Source of the DNA: Micavibrio sp. UBA2020
GTDB taxonomy: Bacteria > Pseudomonadota > Alphaproteobacteria > Micavibrionales > UBA2020
Direction: 5' to 3'
NCBI GenBank assembly: GCA_002334985.1
Contig: DDBY01000041.1
Span: forward strand, 3,551 to 12,631
DNA length: 9,081 nucleotides
In this document: positions 1 to 6,312 of the stretch, piece by piece
Layout of the letters: each line of letters starts with the position of its first letter
Numbering within the stretch: position 1 is the first letter of the stretch
Made by a program: the position numbers and the translations under genes
Notes under the pieces: model-generated
The model's input: only the letters and a program-made list of their open reading frames with translations
What the model was told of the DNA's origin: nothing
The model's database searches: none

Positions 1-1
1 G

Positions 2-955
2 GATGCCGTCATCATCGGCCCCACCAACGACGTGCATCTTTACCGCAGTCTTGTCGGCATGGGCGTGCGCGATTATCTGGTGCGTCCCGTTGCCGAAGAC
101 GACATGGTGGGCATGATTGCCCGCACCATCGTCGATAAACGCGGCCTGAGCGGCAGCCGTCTTGTCGCTGTGACAGGCAGCAAGGGCGGTGTCGGTGCAA
201 CCGTGGTGGCGCAGGCGCTGGCCTGGGATATTGCCGAAAACCTGAAGCAAAAAACCATGCTGGTCGATGCAGGCGGCAGCGCCGGCACGCTGGGTATTTC
301 CTTTGGCATTGAACCGCCCACAACCTTCGCCGACGCCGTGCGCATCGGCAAAGAGGGCAGCGATGACGATTTGCGCCGTATCATCCAGAAAGCGACTGAA
401 AATCTTTCGCTGCTGATATCCGGCGGCGACCCTGTGCTGGTCGATGGTCCCGATGCTGACGGGGTCGAGGCGATGATAGAGCGCGTGATGAAAACCTATC
501 CCGTTGTCGTGGCCGATATTTCATCGGCGACACCGTCTGTGCAAAAACGGCTGATGACGCGCGCCGCGCATGTGGTTGTCGTATCGACGCCGCATATCGC
601 CGCGCTGCGCAATTGCCGCGCACTGATGAATGAAATCAAAAACGCCCGCAACGGGCTTCAGAATGTGGAGCTGGTTTTGAACCACATGGGCATGCCGGGC
701 GCGGACGAAGTGCCCGCGGGCGATATCCAGAAATTGATGGATATGGAACCTGTGGTGAAAATCCCCTTTGCGCCGAAAATTTTTATGCATGGCGAAACAA
801 CCGGCAAGCCCGCGGGCGAAAACAAGGCCGCGCAAGAAATCATGAAATCGCTGCTGACCGTCGCCGCGCATGCGTCCGGCGCGGAGGCTGCGCAGGAAGA
901 AAGCAAGTCCGGCGGCTTTAGCCTTTTGCGTGCTATCGGCAAGACCAAGAAATAA
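2..955 (+). CDS. cpaE: Tad pilus assembly protein CpaE/TadZ (5' partial)
   Basis: The reading frame is open from base 2, so the start codon lies upstream; the GTG at 32 is internal. The first ~45 visible residues look like the end of a degenerate response-regulator receiver domain (GVRDYLVRP, visible residues 21-29). A ParA/MinD-type ATPase domain follows: deviant Walker A KGGVGAT (61-67), Walker A' aspartate in MLVDAGG (86-92), and a Walker B-like segment VVVADIS (168-174). The signature lysine K61 is present but the P-loop lysine is alanine (A66), as in many CpaE/TadZ proteins with atypical Walker A boxes. Members of this family sit at the inner membrane and place the Tad machine at the cell pole. 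The last ~35 residues are polar and variable. It is the first visible gene of the cpaE-cpaF-tadB-tadC run, 11 bp before cpaF. Family assignment is firm; polar localisation is family knowledge. Confidence 0.92.
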   Translation, partial: DAVIIGPTNDVHLYRSLVGMGVRDYLVRPVAEDDMVGMIARTIVDKRGLSGSRLVAVTGSKGGVGATVVAQALAWDIAENLKQKTMLVDAGGSAGTLGISFGIEPPTTFADAVRIGKEGSDDDLRRIIQKATENLSLLISGGDPVLVDGPDADGVEAMIERVMKTYPVVVADISSATPSVQKRLMTRAAHVVVVSTPHIAALRNCRALMNEIKNARNGLQNVELVLNHMGMPGADEVPAGDIQKLMDMEPVVKIPFAPKIFMHGETTGKPAGENKAAQEIMKSLLTVAAHASGAEAAQEESKSGGFSLLRAIGKTKK

Positions 956-966
956 GGGAGGCATCG

Positions 967-2466
967 ATGTTCGGTAAACGATCCGGCGATGCGCCGCCGC
1001 CTAAACCCGCTGCCGCACCAACGCCTGCCGCAGCGCCGGAAACACCCGCCGCTGCGCCCGCGACCGAAACGTCGAGCGCGCCGAAGGCCGCAGAAGCTTC
1101 TGCGGCGCCAGCACCTGCTGCCGCCCCTGCCGCCAAAAAAGCAGAGCCTGCCAAAGCCGAAACCGCTGCGCCTGCTGCGGCACCCGCGGCGGCCAACCCG
1201 CGTATGGAGCGCGCACGCAAACGTATCTGGACGGATTTGCGCGACGGTATCGACCTTAAATCCCTCGCGCGGATGGATGCGGAAGCGGCACGCGCAGAGA
1301 TTCTTTCTGCGGTGCAGGAAATCGGCCAGTTCCGCGGCCTTGACGTGACGCCTGCCGAGCTGTCGCAAATTGCGAAAGAAGCCGCCGATGATATGCTCGG
1401 CTTCGGCCCGCTTGAAGAGCTGCTGGAGATGGACGGCATCGCCGACATCATGATTAACGGCCCCAAAACGATTTACATCGAGCTCAAGGGTAAAATTCAG
1501 CGTGCCAATATCGAATTCCGCGACAACCAGCACCTTTTGACCATCTGCCAGCGGATTGTGGGTGTTATCGGCCGCCGCGTTGATGAATCATCGCCGATAT
1601 GCGATGCGCGTTTGCCGGACGGTTCGCGCGTGAACGTCATCATCCCGCCGCTGGCGGTCGATGGCTGCACCATGACCATCCGTAAATTCGCGAAGGAAAA
1701 GCTGACGCTCGACAAACTTGTCGATTTCAAGGCGATGACGCCCAACTGCGCCGAAATGATTAAAATCGTCGGTAACTGCCGTGCGAACGTGCTGGTTTCC
1801 GGCGGTACGGGTTCGGGCAAGACGACGATGCTGAACTGCCTGACGCGCTATATCAATCAGGGCGAGCGCATTATTACCTGCGAAGACGCCTGCGAACTTC
1901 AGCTGCAGCAGCCGCACGTTGTGCGTCTTGAAACCCGCCCGCCGAACCTTGAAGGCGTGGGGGAGGTGACGATGCGCGACCTCGTTAAAAACTGCCTGCG
2001 TATGCGCCCCGACCGCATCATCGTGGGCGAGGTGCGCGGCCCCGAAGCCTTCGACCTTTTGCAGGCAATGAACACAGGCCATGACGGCTCCATGGGGACG
2101 GTTCACGCCAACAACCCGCGCGAGGCCTTGTCGCGGATGGAAAACATGATTGCCATGGGCGGTCTGAACCTGCCCACGCAGGCGGTGCGCGAGCAGATTG
2201 CCTCCGCCGTCAACGTCATTATTCAGGTGCAACGTTTGCGCGATGGTTCGCGCAAGGTCACGCACGTCACCGAAATCACCGGCATGGAAGGCGAGGTTGT
2301 GACCATGCAGGACCTGTTCCGCTTCGATTTCGAAGGCGAGGACGAATATGGCCGCATCATCGGTAAGCAGAAATCCAGCGGCCTGCGCCCCATTTTGTAC
2401 GAGCGCGCGCGCATGTTCGGCCTTGAGAAAAAACTGCTGGACGTGATGTCGGAGGCGTATGCGTAG
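967..2466 (+). CDS. cpaF: Tad secretion ATPase CpaF/TadA
   Basis: Hexameric GspE/PilT/VirB11-type ATPase that powers assembly (and in this family also retraction) of Flp pili at the cytoplasmic face of the inner membrane. Visible motifs: Walker [11 protein letters not shown] at residues 279-288, Asp-box region [11 protein letters not shown] near 304-314, Walker B region RIIVGEVRG at 350-358, and His-box [14 protein letters not shown] at 371-384. The conserved N-terminal segment ([20 protein letters not shown]) falls near 141-160. Length is 499 aa, somewhat long because residues 9-78 form an Ala/Pro-rich, low-complexity linker before the folded part. The start at 967 is supported by GGGAGG at 956-961, five bases upstream; the next ATG (1204) would remove the linker and has no comparable ribosome binding site. 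It lies between cpaE and tadB in one operon. The Asp box has cysteines (C305, C309) where other family members often have Ile and Ala. Confidence 0.96.
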   Translation: MFGKRSGDAPPPKPAAAPTPAAAPETPAAAPATETSSAPKAAEASAAPAPAAAPAAKKAEPAKAETAAPAAAPAAANPRMERARKRIWTDLRDGIDLKSLARMDAEAARAEILSAVQEIGQFRGLDVTPAELSQIAKEAADDMLGFGPLEELLEMDGIADIMINGPKTIYIELKGKIQRANIEFRDNQHLLTICQRIVGVIGRRVDESSPICDARLPDGSRVNVIIPPLAVDGCTMTIRKFAKEKLTLDKLVDFKAMTPNCAEMIKIVGNCRANVLVSGGTGSGKTTMLNCLTRYINQGERIITCEDACELQLQQPHVVRLETRPPNLEGVGEVTMRDLVKNCLRMRPDRIIVGEVRGPEAFDLLQAMNTGHDGSMGTVHANNPREALSRMENMIAMGGLNLPTQAVREQIASAVNVIIQVQRLRDGSRKVTHVTEITGMEGEVVTMQDLFRFDFEGEDEYGRIIGKQKSSGLRPILYERARMFGLEKKLLDVMSEAYA

Positions 2467-2469
2467 GAA

Positions 2470-3447
2470 ATGCTGGGCGTCACCGTATTCATCGTTGTTC
2501 TTATTCTGGCGCTGGCTATAGGCGCTTCGGCTGTTCTGAGCGCCCAGCAGAAAAAGCGCGACCGCTATATGTCTGTCATCGCCCGCGATGGCAGTCTGTC
2601 GTCCAGTGACGATAAGGACAAGCTGGCCAAGCAGCGCGCCGACAATATCGCGCGCAAACTGAAAGCGGCAGGTCAGGACGAAGCCAAGAAAAAAGACAAA
2701 GACAAAACCAGCCTGCGTGATTTGATGATGCAGGCGGGGTACGAAGCGCCGATGTCGCGCTACTGGATGTTTTCGGCCATTTTCGCGCTCGCTGTGTTTG
2801 TTTTTTTGAAACTGACCAGCTGGCCGCCGATTGCAGTTTTTTTCGTGACCTTCACCGCCTTTGCCGGCATGCCCAAACTGTTTCTGAAATGGAAAGCGGC
2901 GCGGCGGCAAAGGAAATTCCTTGAAAGCTTTGCGGATGCGCTGGATGCCTCCGTCCGTCTTTTGCAGGCGGGTATGCCAATTACCGAAGCTGTCGCAATG
3001 GTGGCGCGCGAATACGAAGGCCCCGTACGCGATGAAATGATGCGCGTCTATGAGAATCAGAAAGTCGGTGTGCCGCTGGGCGAGGCTGCGCTGCAAATGG
3101 CGCGGCGCATTCCGCTGCCCGAAGTGCACATGTTCGCAACCGCCCTGCAAATCCAGAGCGAGACGGGCTCTTCGCTCAGCGAAGTTCTGTCGAACCTTTC
3201 CGCCGTCATCCGCGCGCGTTTCCGCCTCAAACGTAAAATCAAGGCGCTGTCGTCGGAGGCGAAGGCTTCCGCCGCCATCATCGCGGCGCTGCCTATTCTG
3301 GTGTCGCTCGGGCTTTATCTGGTGAACGAGCCTTATATCAGTCTTCTGTTCACGCTGCCCAAGGGGAAGATGCTGCTGGCGGGCGCGATATTCTGGATGA
3401 GCTGCGGCATCCTGATTATGCGTCAAATGATTAACTTCAGGGTATAG
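2470..3447 (+). CDS. tadB: Tad inner-membrane platform protein TadB
   Basis: One of two GspF/PilC-like (T2SSF domain) platform proteins that link the CpaF ATPase to the growing Flp pilus in the inner membrane. The 325-aa protein has a TM helix at residues 3-24, a charged Lys/Asp-rich cytoplasmic stretch (28-82), two TM segments near 98-114 and 118-138, the T2SSF domain (about 150-270, starting FADALDASVRLLQAGMPI), and C-terminal TM helices near 270-288 and 300-318. Length and topology are normal for TadB. The start at 2470 lies 3 bp after the cpaF stop; a GGAGG at 2451-2455 inside cpaF is 14 bases upstream, rather far, so initiation may depend on translational coupling. tadC follows after 2 bp. 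Family call is firm from fold, order and pairing with tadC. Confidence 0.93.
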   Translation: MLGVTVFIVVLILALAIGASAVLSAQQKKRDRYMSVIARDGSLSSSDDKDKLAKQRADNIARKLKAAGQDEAKKKDKDKTSLRDLMMQAGYEAPMSRYWMFSAIFALAVFVFLKLTSWPPIAVFFVTFTAFAGMPKLFLKWKAARRQRKFLESFADALDASVRLLQAGMPITEAVAMVAREYEGPVRDEMMRVYENQKVGVPLGEAALQMARRIPLPEVHMFATALQIQSETGSSLSEVLSNLSAVIRARFRLKRKIKALSSEAKASAAIIAALPILVSLGLYLVNEPYISLLFTLPKGKMLLAGAIFWMSCGILIMRQMINFRV

Positions 3448-3449
3448 GC

Positions 3450-4406
3450 ATGGAAGATATCATTGCGCTTGATTCAAATATTTTCGTGGTTCTCCTGAGC
3501 GCCCTTGCGGCGGCGGTTTCTTTCGTCGCCTTCGCCTTGCCGCTGTTGCAGCGGAGCGAGAAGCGCGAGAGATACAAGGACGTTATCGAGAAAAAACGCC
3601 GTGCCCTGTTCGACCAGGCGCGCGAACAGGCGAACAATAAAGGCAAAAAGCAGGAAATTTCGCAGGCGCAGTCCATGGCGCTGTTCTACCGTCTGCAGCG
3701 TCTGGCGGGGGAAACCAGCCTTTCCGCGCGTAACCTTGTGCTGCAGGCAGGGATGCGCAGCCCCAACGCACCGATTGTTTACCTGGTGTCGCGGATGGTT
3801 TTGCCGCTGGTGTTCATGGGGCTTGGCATGCTTGTCATCACGATATCGGACAAGGAGATTAAAAACAGCCTCGTCCTGCTTATTCTGATGTCGCTGGCAC
3901 TGTTCGGCTTTTTTCTGCCCCGCATTCTGGTCAAGAACACGGCGGACAAGCGGCAGGAAGAAATTTCGCTCAGCTTTCCGGACGCACTCGACATGATGCT
4001 GATTTGCGTACAGGGCGGTATCGGTATCGAAGCTGCGATTAACCGTATCGCCGATACCGTCGCCGACCATTCCGAAGCCCTCGCGGAAGAAATGGGGATT
4101 CTGAGCGCGGAGCTTGGCATGCTCAACGACCGCAAGGCGGCGTTTCAGGGGTTTGCAATGCGCGTCGGCTCCGGCACCGCGCGCTCTTTTGCGACGGCGA
4201 TGTTGCAGGCGGAACAATACGGTACGTCCGTTTCCAAAGCCATTCGCGTGCTGGCAGATGAATCGCGTGAAATGCGCATGGCGGCGGCGGAGCAGAAAGC
4301 CGCTGCCCTGCCGCCAAAGCTGACCGTGCCGATGATTTTGTTTTTCCTGCCGGCGCTGTTTGTCGTCATTCTGGGGCCGGCCTTCATCGGCGGCCCGCCG
4401 CAATAA
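3450..4406 (+). CDS. tadC: Tad inner-membrane platform protein TadC
   Basis: Second GspF-like platform protein, partner of TadB. It has 318 aa: TM helix near residues 9-31, a basic cytoplasmic stretch (36-70), TM helices near 110-132 and 139-159, a T2SSF domain from about 176 (FPDALDMMLICVQGGIGIEAA, the typical TadC opening), and a final TM helix at about 291-315. The segment QAEQYGTSVSKAIRVLADE (about 252-270) is also characteristic of TadC. The start is 2 bp after the tadB stop, with AGGG at 3439-3442 as a short ribosome binding site. It is the last gene of the operon: a bidirectional hairpin terminator follows about 30 bp downstream. Its final codons and stop are inside the first unit of a 23-bp tandem duplication. 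Confidence 0.93.
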   Translation: MEDIIALDSNIFVVLLSALAAAVSFVAFALPLLQRSEKRERYKDVIEKKRRALFDQAREQANNKGKKQEISQAQSMALFYRLQRLAGETSLSARNLVLQAGMRSPNAPIVYLVSRMVLPLVFMGLGMLVITISDKEIKNSLVLLILMSLALFGFFLPRILVKNTADKRQEEISLSFPDALDMMLICVQGGIGIEAAINRIADTVADHSEALAEEMGILSAELGMLNDRKAAFQGFAMRVGSGTARSFATAMLQAEQYGTSVSKAIRVLADESREMRMAAAEQKAAALPPKLTVPMILFFLPALFVVILGPAFIGGPPQ

Positions 4407-4431
4407 AAATCGGCGGCCCGCCGCAATAAAA
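4386..4431 (+). repeat. Perfect 23-bp tandem duplication spanning the tadC stop
   Basis: Bases 4386-4408 and 4409-4431 are identical (each begins ATCGGCGGCCCGCCG and ends with AATAAAA). The first unit encodes the last TadC residues (IGGPPQ) and the stop codon; the second is untranslated. Each unit contains a short GC-rich self-complementary core. Exact identity suggests a recent slippage event or an assembly artefact. Confidence 0.95.
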
Positions 4432-4435
4432 TCTA

Positions 4436-4482
4436 CATAACGAAAAAGCCGCCGTATTTAAAACGGCGGCTTTTTCGTTATG
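4436..4482. terminator. Bidirectional intrinsic terminator between tadC and tadD
   Basis: Perfect inverted repeat: left arm 4436-4455, right arm 4463-4482, 7-nt AT-only loop (4456-4462). The GC-rich core (GCCGCCGT / ACGGCGGC) is flanked by an A5 run on the left and a T5 run on the right, so the hairpin plus U-tract works on either strand. It lies between the convergent genes tadC (stop 4406) and tadD (stop at 4493 on the minus strand) and would end both operons. Confidence 0.93.
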
Positions 4483-4492
4483 CGGCAAATGA

Positions 4493-5260
4493 TTATTTTT
4501 TCAGGCTGACGGGCGCTTTGGGTACAACGGCGTCGCGCAGCTCGCTGACAATCTGTACGTTGCGGGCGATTTCCGTTTTCTCCGGCGCCATGATTTGTGC
4601 GCGGCGCAGTGTCGTCAACGCCTCGTCGAAAAGCCCCTGACTTGCGAGGTTGAGGCTGAGATTGTTCATGACAGATGTCGGGTCGCCCTTCCAGCCGTCG
4701 AGGGCTTGGCGGAACATGCGCTCCGCCGCTTTGTGCTGGCCTTGCGCGTCGAGCGCGACACCGGCCAGATGGCTGGCATCCGGATGGAAATCGGCAAGTG
4801 TGCTGTCGTTCAAAACGGCTTCGAGCGTGCTATAGGCTTCGGCGAATTTTCCGGTTTCAATCTGCGCCGCGGCATATTCGTTTTTAAGCATCGCCAGCGG
4901 GGCGCGGGTGGAGCCTTTACGCTCCCCCTTTGCGTAAGGGGCGAGAATTTTCAGCGCTTGGTCCGCTTTGCCCGTGCGGCGGAGCAACTGCGCGTAGTTT
5001 ACGGCCACATCCGGGTTACGGCTGTCGCGCTGGTAAAGCTTTTCATAGGAAACGAGGGCTTCTTGCGTTTTGCCGGCCGCCATGGCGTCGGTGGCGGCGG
5101 TGGCAAGGCGGCGCTCTGTTGCGGCCTTCTGGCCGCTCAGGCTGTCGATGGGGTCGCCGACGTCGCGGTCATTGGGCGATACGACGCAGGCCGCCAGCAA
5201 CAATGCGGTTGCCGAAAGGGCGATGAAACGTCCGGCTTTAAGTGCGGGGGCTTTTTTCAT
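4493..5260 (-). CDS. tadD: TadD-like TPR lipoprotein (pilotin-like)
   Basis: 255-aa predicted lipoprotein. Residues 1-24 form a signal peptide with lipobox LLAAC; C25 would be lipidated, and the residues after it (VV) lack an Asp retention signal, which suggests outer-membrane sorting by the E. coli rule. The mature part is almost wholly helical tetratricopeptide-like repeats, roughly 50-83, 84-113, 126-155, 162-191 and 196-225 (for example NPDVAVNYAQLLRRTGKADQ at 82-101). TadD family proteins assist assembly or localisation of the Tad secretin in the outer membrane. The start ATG overlaps the upstream stop (TAATG), with GGAGGG at 5270-5275 on the minus strand as the ribosome binding site, about 9 nt upstream. 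It runs convergent to tadC and shares its terminator. A generic TPR lipoprotein is the alternative, but the Tad context makes TadD likely. Confidence 0.87.
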   Translation of the reverse strand: MKKAPALKAGRFIALSATALLLAACVVSPNDRDVGDPIDSLSGQKAATERRLATAATDAMAAGKTQEALVSYEKLYQRDSRNPDVAVNYAQLLRRTGKADQALKILAPYAKGERKGSTRAPLAMLKNEYAAAQIETGKFAEAYSTLEAVLNDSTLADFHPDASHLAGVALDAQGQHKAAERMFRQALDGWKGDPTSVMNNLSLNLASQGLFDEALTTLRRAQIMAPEKTEIARNVQIVSELRDAVVPKAPVSLKK

Positions 5261-5952
5261 TACTGCTGTCCCTCCAGGGTCTCCGGCATGTCTTCGGGCA
5301 TATCTTCGGCGCTATCGCCGCTATCGGGGGCGGGGCCTTCGAGCTCTTCGACAATCATCGGCTCTTCGCTGGCGGCACCCTCTGCGTCTTGTGCAGCTTC
5401 TGCAGCGGCGGCAGCAGGCGCGCCTGCGCCTTGAACTTCGGGGATATTGCCGCTGCCTTCATGCGTGACGGGGGTGACTTCGAAACAGCCGTCGGGGCAG
5501 TAATGGTAGCTGGACGACTGGCAACTGTTGTCGTTGCCGCAAACACGGCGCACGCGCACATATTGCGGCTGCGCGCCGCTGACGATGATATTGCGCTCGA
5601 GCAGCACTTTGCCCGCGGCGTTCAAAACTGTGAAAGACGTCGTGCCCGGTTCGCGCGGCATTAAAATCAAAAGCCTCGGAGAGTCGAGCGAGACCGTGGC
5701 ATGCGCGGGGTTGGCGACAATGACACTGGCCGCGTTTTCGCGCAGGCGCAAAATTTTGGTGCGGTCGGGCGTCAGGCGGATGGCCAGGGGGTCGCCATTG
5801 GCGGCGGCGGCTTTTTGCGCGGCGGTGGTGCTTGCGGCAGAATCGCCGGCTTTGAGCAGGCGGCTCATCTGCTCTACGCCATCGGCATAGGCGGCGAAGC
5901 CCGTGAAGGCCACAAGGGCGGCAAGCCCCCAGGCCGTGAAGCGATGTTTCAT
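5260..5952 (-). CDS. Stand-alone secretin N-terminal-domain protein (pilus assembly, CpaC N-domain-like)
   Basis: 230-aa exported protein. Residues 1-23 are a Sec signal peptide with a likely cut after AYA (21-23). Residues about 54-125 match the domain found at the N-terminus of CpaC/RcpA and T3SS secretins (pilus formation protein N-terminal region): LTPDRTKILRLRENAASVIV at 60-79, then ATVSLDSPRLLILMPREPGTTSFTVLN. The large secretin barrel domain is absent, and the frame ends cleanly, so it is a separate protein rather than a broken cpaC. After the domain come four cysteines (138, 144, 152, 156) in about 20 residues, possibly two disulfides, then an Ala-rich stretch and a very acidic tail (about 188-230). 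It is translationally coupled to tadD, suggesting joint work on the secretin in the periplasm. Start 5952 has AAAGGGG on the minus strand about 9 nt upstream (complement of 5962-5968). Confidence 0.82.
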   Translation of the reverse strand: MKHRFTAWGLAALVAFTGFAAYADGVEQMSRLLKAGDSAASTTAAQKAAAANGDPLAIRLTPDRTKILRLRENAASVIVANPAHATVSLDSPRLLILMPREPGTTSFTVLNAAGKVLLERNIIVSGAQPQYVRVRRVCGNDNSCQSSSYHYCPDGCFEVTPVTHEGSGNIPEVQGAGAPAAAAAEAAQDAEGAASEEPMIVEELEGPAPDSGDSAEDMPEDMPETLEGQQ

Positions 5953-6048
5953 CTTGAATAACCCCTTTAGCTAAATCCCCCTTGTATGATGCGCTGCGAA
6001 GGCTTGAAAGTAAAGGAATATGTCATTGGAATCGCTTGGAGTTTTTTT

Positions 6049-6054
6049 ATTATA
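6049..6054 (-). promoter_or_regulatory. Possible -10 box for the leftward secretin-domain/tadD operon
   Basis: On the minus strand these bases read TATAAT, a perfect -10, next to an A-run. No good -35 lies 16-18 nt upstream (about 6071-6078 reads GC-rich), so an activator or alternative -35 would be needed. It would give a leader of roughly 90 nt before the start at 5952. Confidence 0.35.
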
Positions 6055-6151
6055 GAAAATAGCCACCGGAGGCTGGCGCGGGGCGCGGCTTTCTGATTTT
6101 TCTGGCTTTTTCAAACGCGCTGAATTAGGAAGAGGGCACCTAAATATATAG

Positions 6152-6180
6152 TGTCACAAAAATTGACATAATAATTGACA
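6152..6180 (+). promoter_or_regulatory. Three evenly spaced TGACA-type half-sites at the adhesin -35
   Basis: TGTCA at 6152-6156, TGACA at 6164-6168 and TGACA at 6176-6180, each pair separated by exactly 7 nt (12-bp period). The first two form an inverted repeat, the last two a direct repeat, and the third is part of the -35. The arrangement could be an operator for a dimeric regulator; the regulator is unknown. Confidence 0.4.
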
Positions 6181-6203
6181 GAACGGCGCGGCGAGAGTAT
6201 AAA
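6175..6203 (+). promoter_or_regulatory. Sigma70-type promoter of the adhesin gene
   Basis: TTGACA at 6175-6180 (perfect -35), a 17-nt spacer (6181-6197) and TATAAA at 6198-6203 (five of six -10 bases). Predicted transcription start is about 6210, giving a leader of about 100 nt before the ATG at 6313. A second TTGACA at 6163-6168 has no matching -10 at the right distance. Confidence 0.75.
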
Positions 6204-6219
6204 TTTTTAGACATAATTG

Positions 6220-6238
6220 TTAGTAATTTTGTTACTAA
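6220..6238 (+). promoter_or_regulatory. Inverted repeat at the start of the adhesin leader
   Basis: Perfect 7-bp dyad TTAGTAA / TTACTAA (6220-6226 and 6232-6238) with a 5-nt centre TTTTG. It begins about ten bases after the predicted transcription start. It could be an operator or a weak RNA hairpin at the 5' end of the message. Confidence 0.5.
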
Positions 6239-6247
6239 TTTGGGCTA

Positions 6248-6274
6248 CCCTTATATGGAATCAAAATATAAGGG
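6248..6274 (+). promoter_or_regulatory. Second inverted repeat in the adhesin leader
   Basis: Perfect 9-bp dyad CCCTTATAT / ATATAAGGG (6248-6256 and 6266-6274) with a 9-nt loop GGAATCAAA. It ends 38 nt before the adhesin start codon, upstream of the ribosome binding site (AAGGGG, 6301-6306). There is no T-tract, so it is not a typical terminator. It may be an operator or an mRNA structure. Confidence 0.55.
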
Positions 6275-6312
6275 CGTTCTCACGCATCTGACTGAAGCCA
6301 AAGGGGAAAAAT

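Larger units (their letters stand above)
5953..6312. other. Divergent intergenic control region, no gene
   Basis: 360 bp separating the leftward secretin-domain/tadD operon from the rightward adhesin gene. It is clearly more AT-rich than the flanking genes, especially 6140-6275. It holds a strong rightward promoter, repeated TGACA half-sites, two inverted repeats in the predicted adhesin leader, a candidate leftward -10, and a GC-rich patch at about 6064-6090 with no clear function. No tRNA or convincing small CDS was seen. An out-of-frame ORF from 6240 or 6255 overlaps the adhesin start and has no ribosome binding site. Confidence 0.7.

Noticed and set aside
2..955. cpaE considered as a chromosome-partition ParA or a MinD protein
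   Set aside because: The pseudo-receiver segment before the ATPase domain, the atypical Walker A box and direct linkage to cpaF-tadB-tadC point to CpaE.
1588..3426. 612-codon open frame on the minus strand across cpaF and tadB
   Set aside because: It is antisense to two clearly identified Tad genes, crosses their boundary, and has a His/Arg/Gln-rich composition typical of a shadow frame of GC-rich coding DNA. No family motif is visible.
3474..4403. 309-codon minus-strand frame opposite tadC
   Set aside because: It is antisense to an unambiguous TadC; the composition is shadow-like with no domain signature.
6064..6090. GC-rich patch in the intergenic region considered as a terminator or small RNA hairpin
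   Set aside because: Only short imperfect complementarity is visible (AGCC/GGCT, GCGC pairs), and no defined stem-loop with a T-tract can be drawn.
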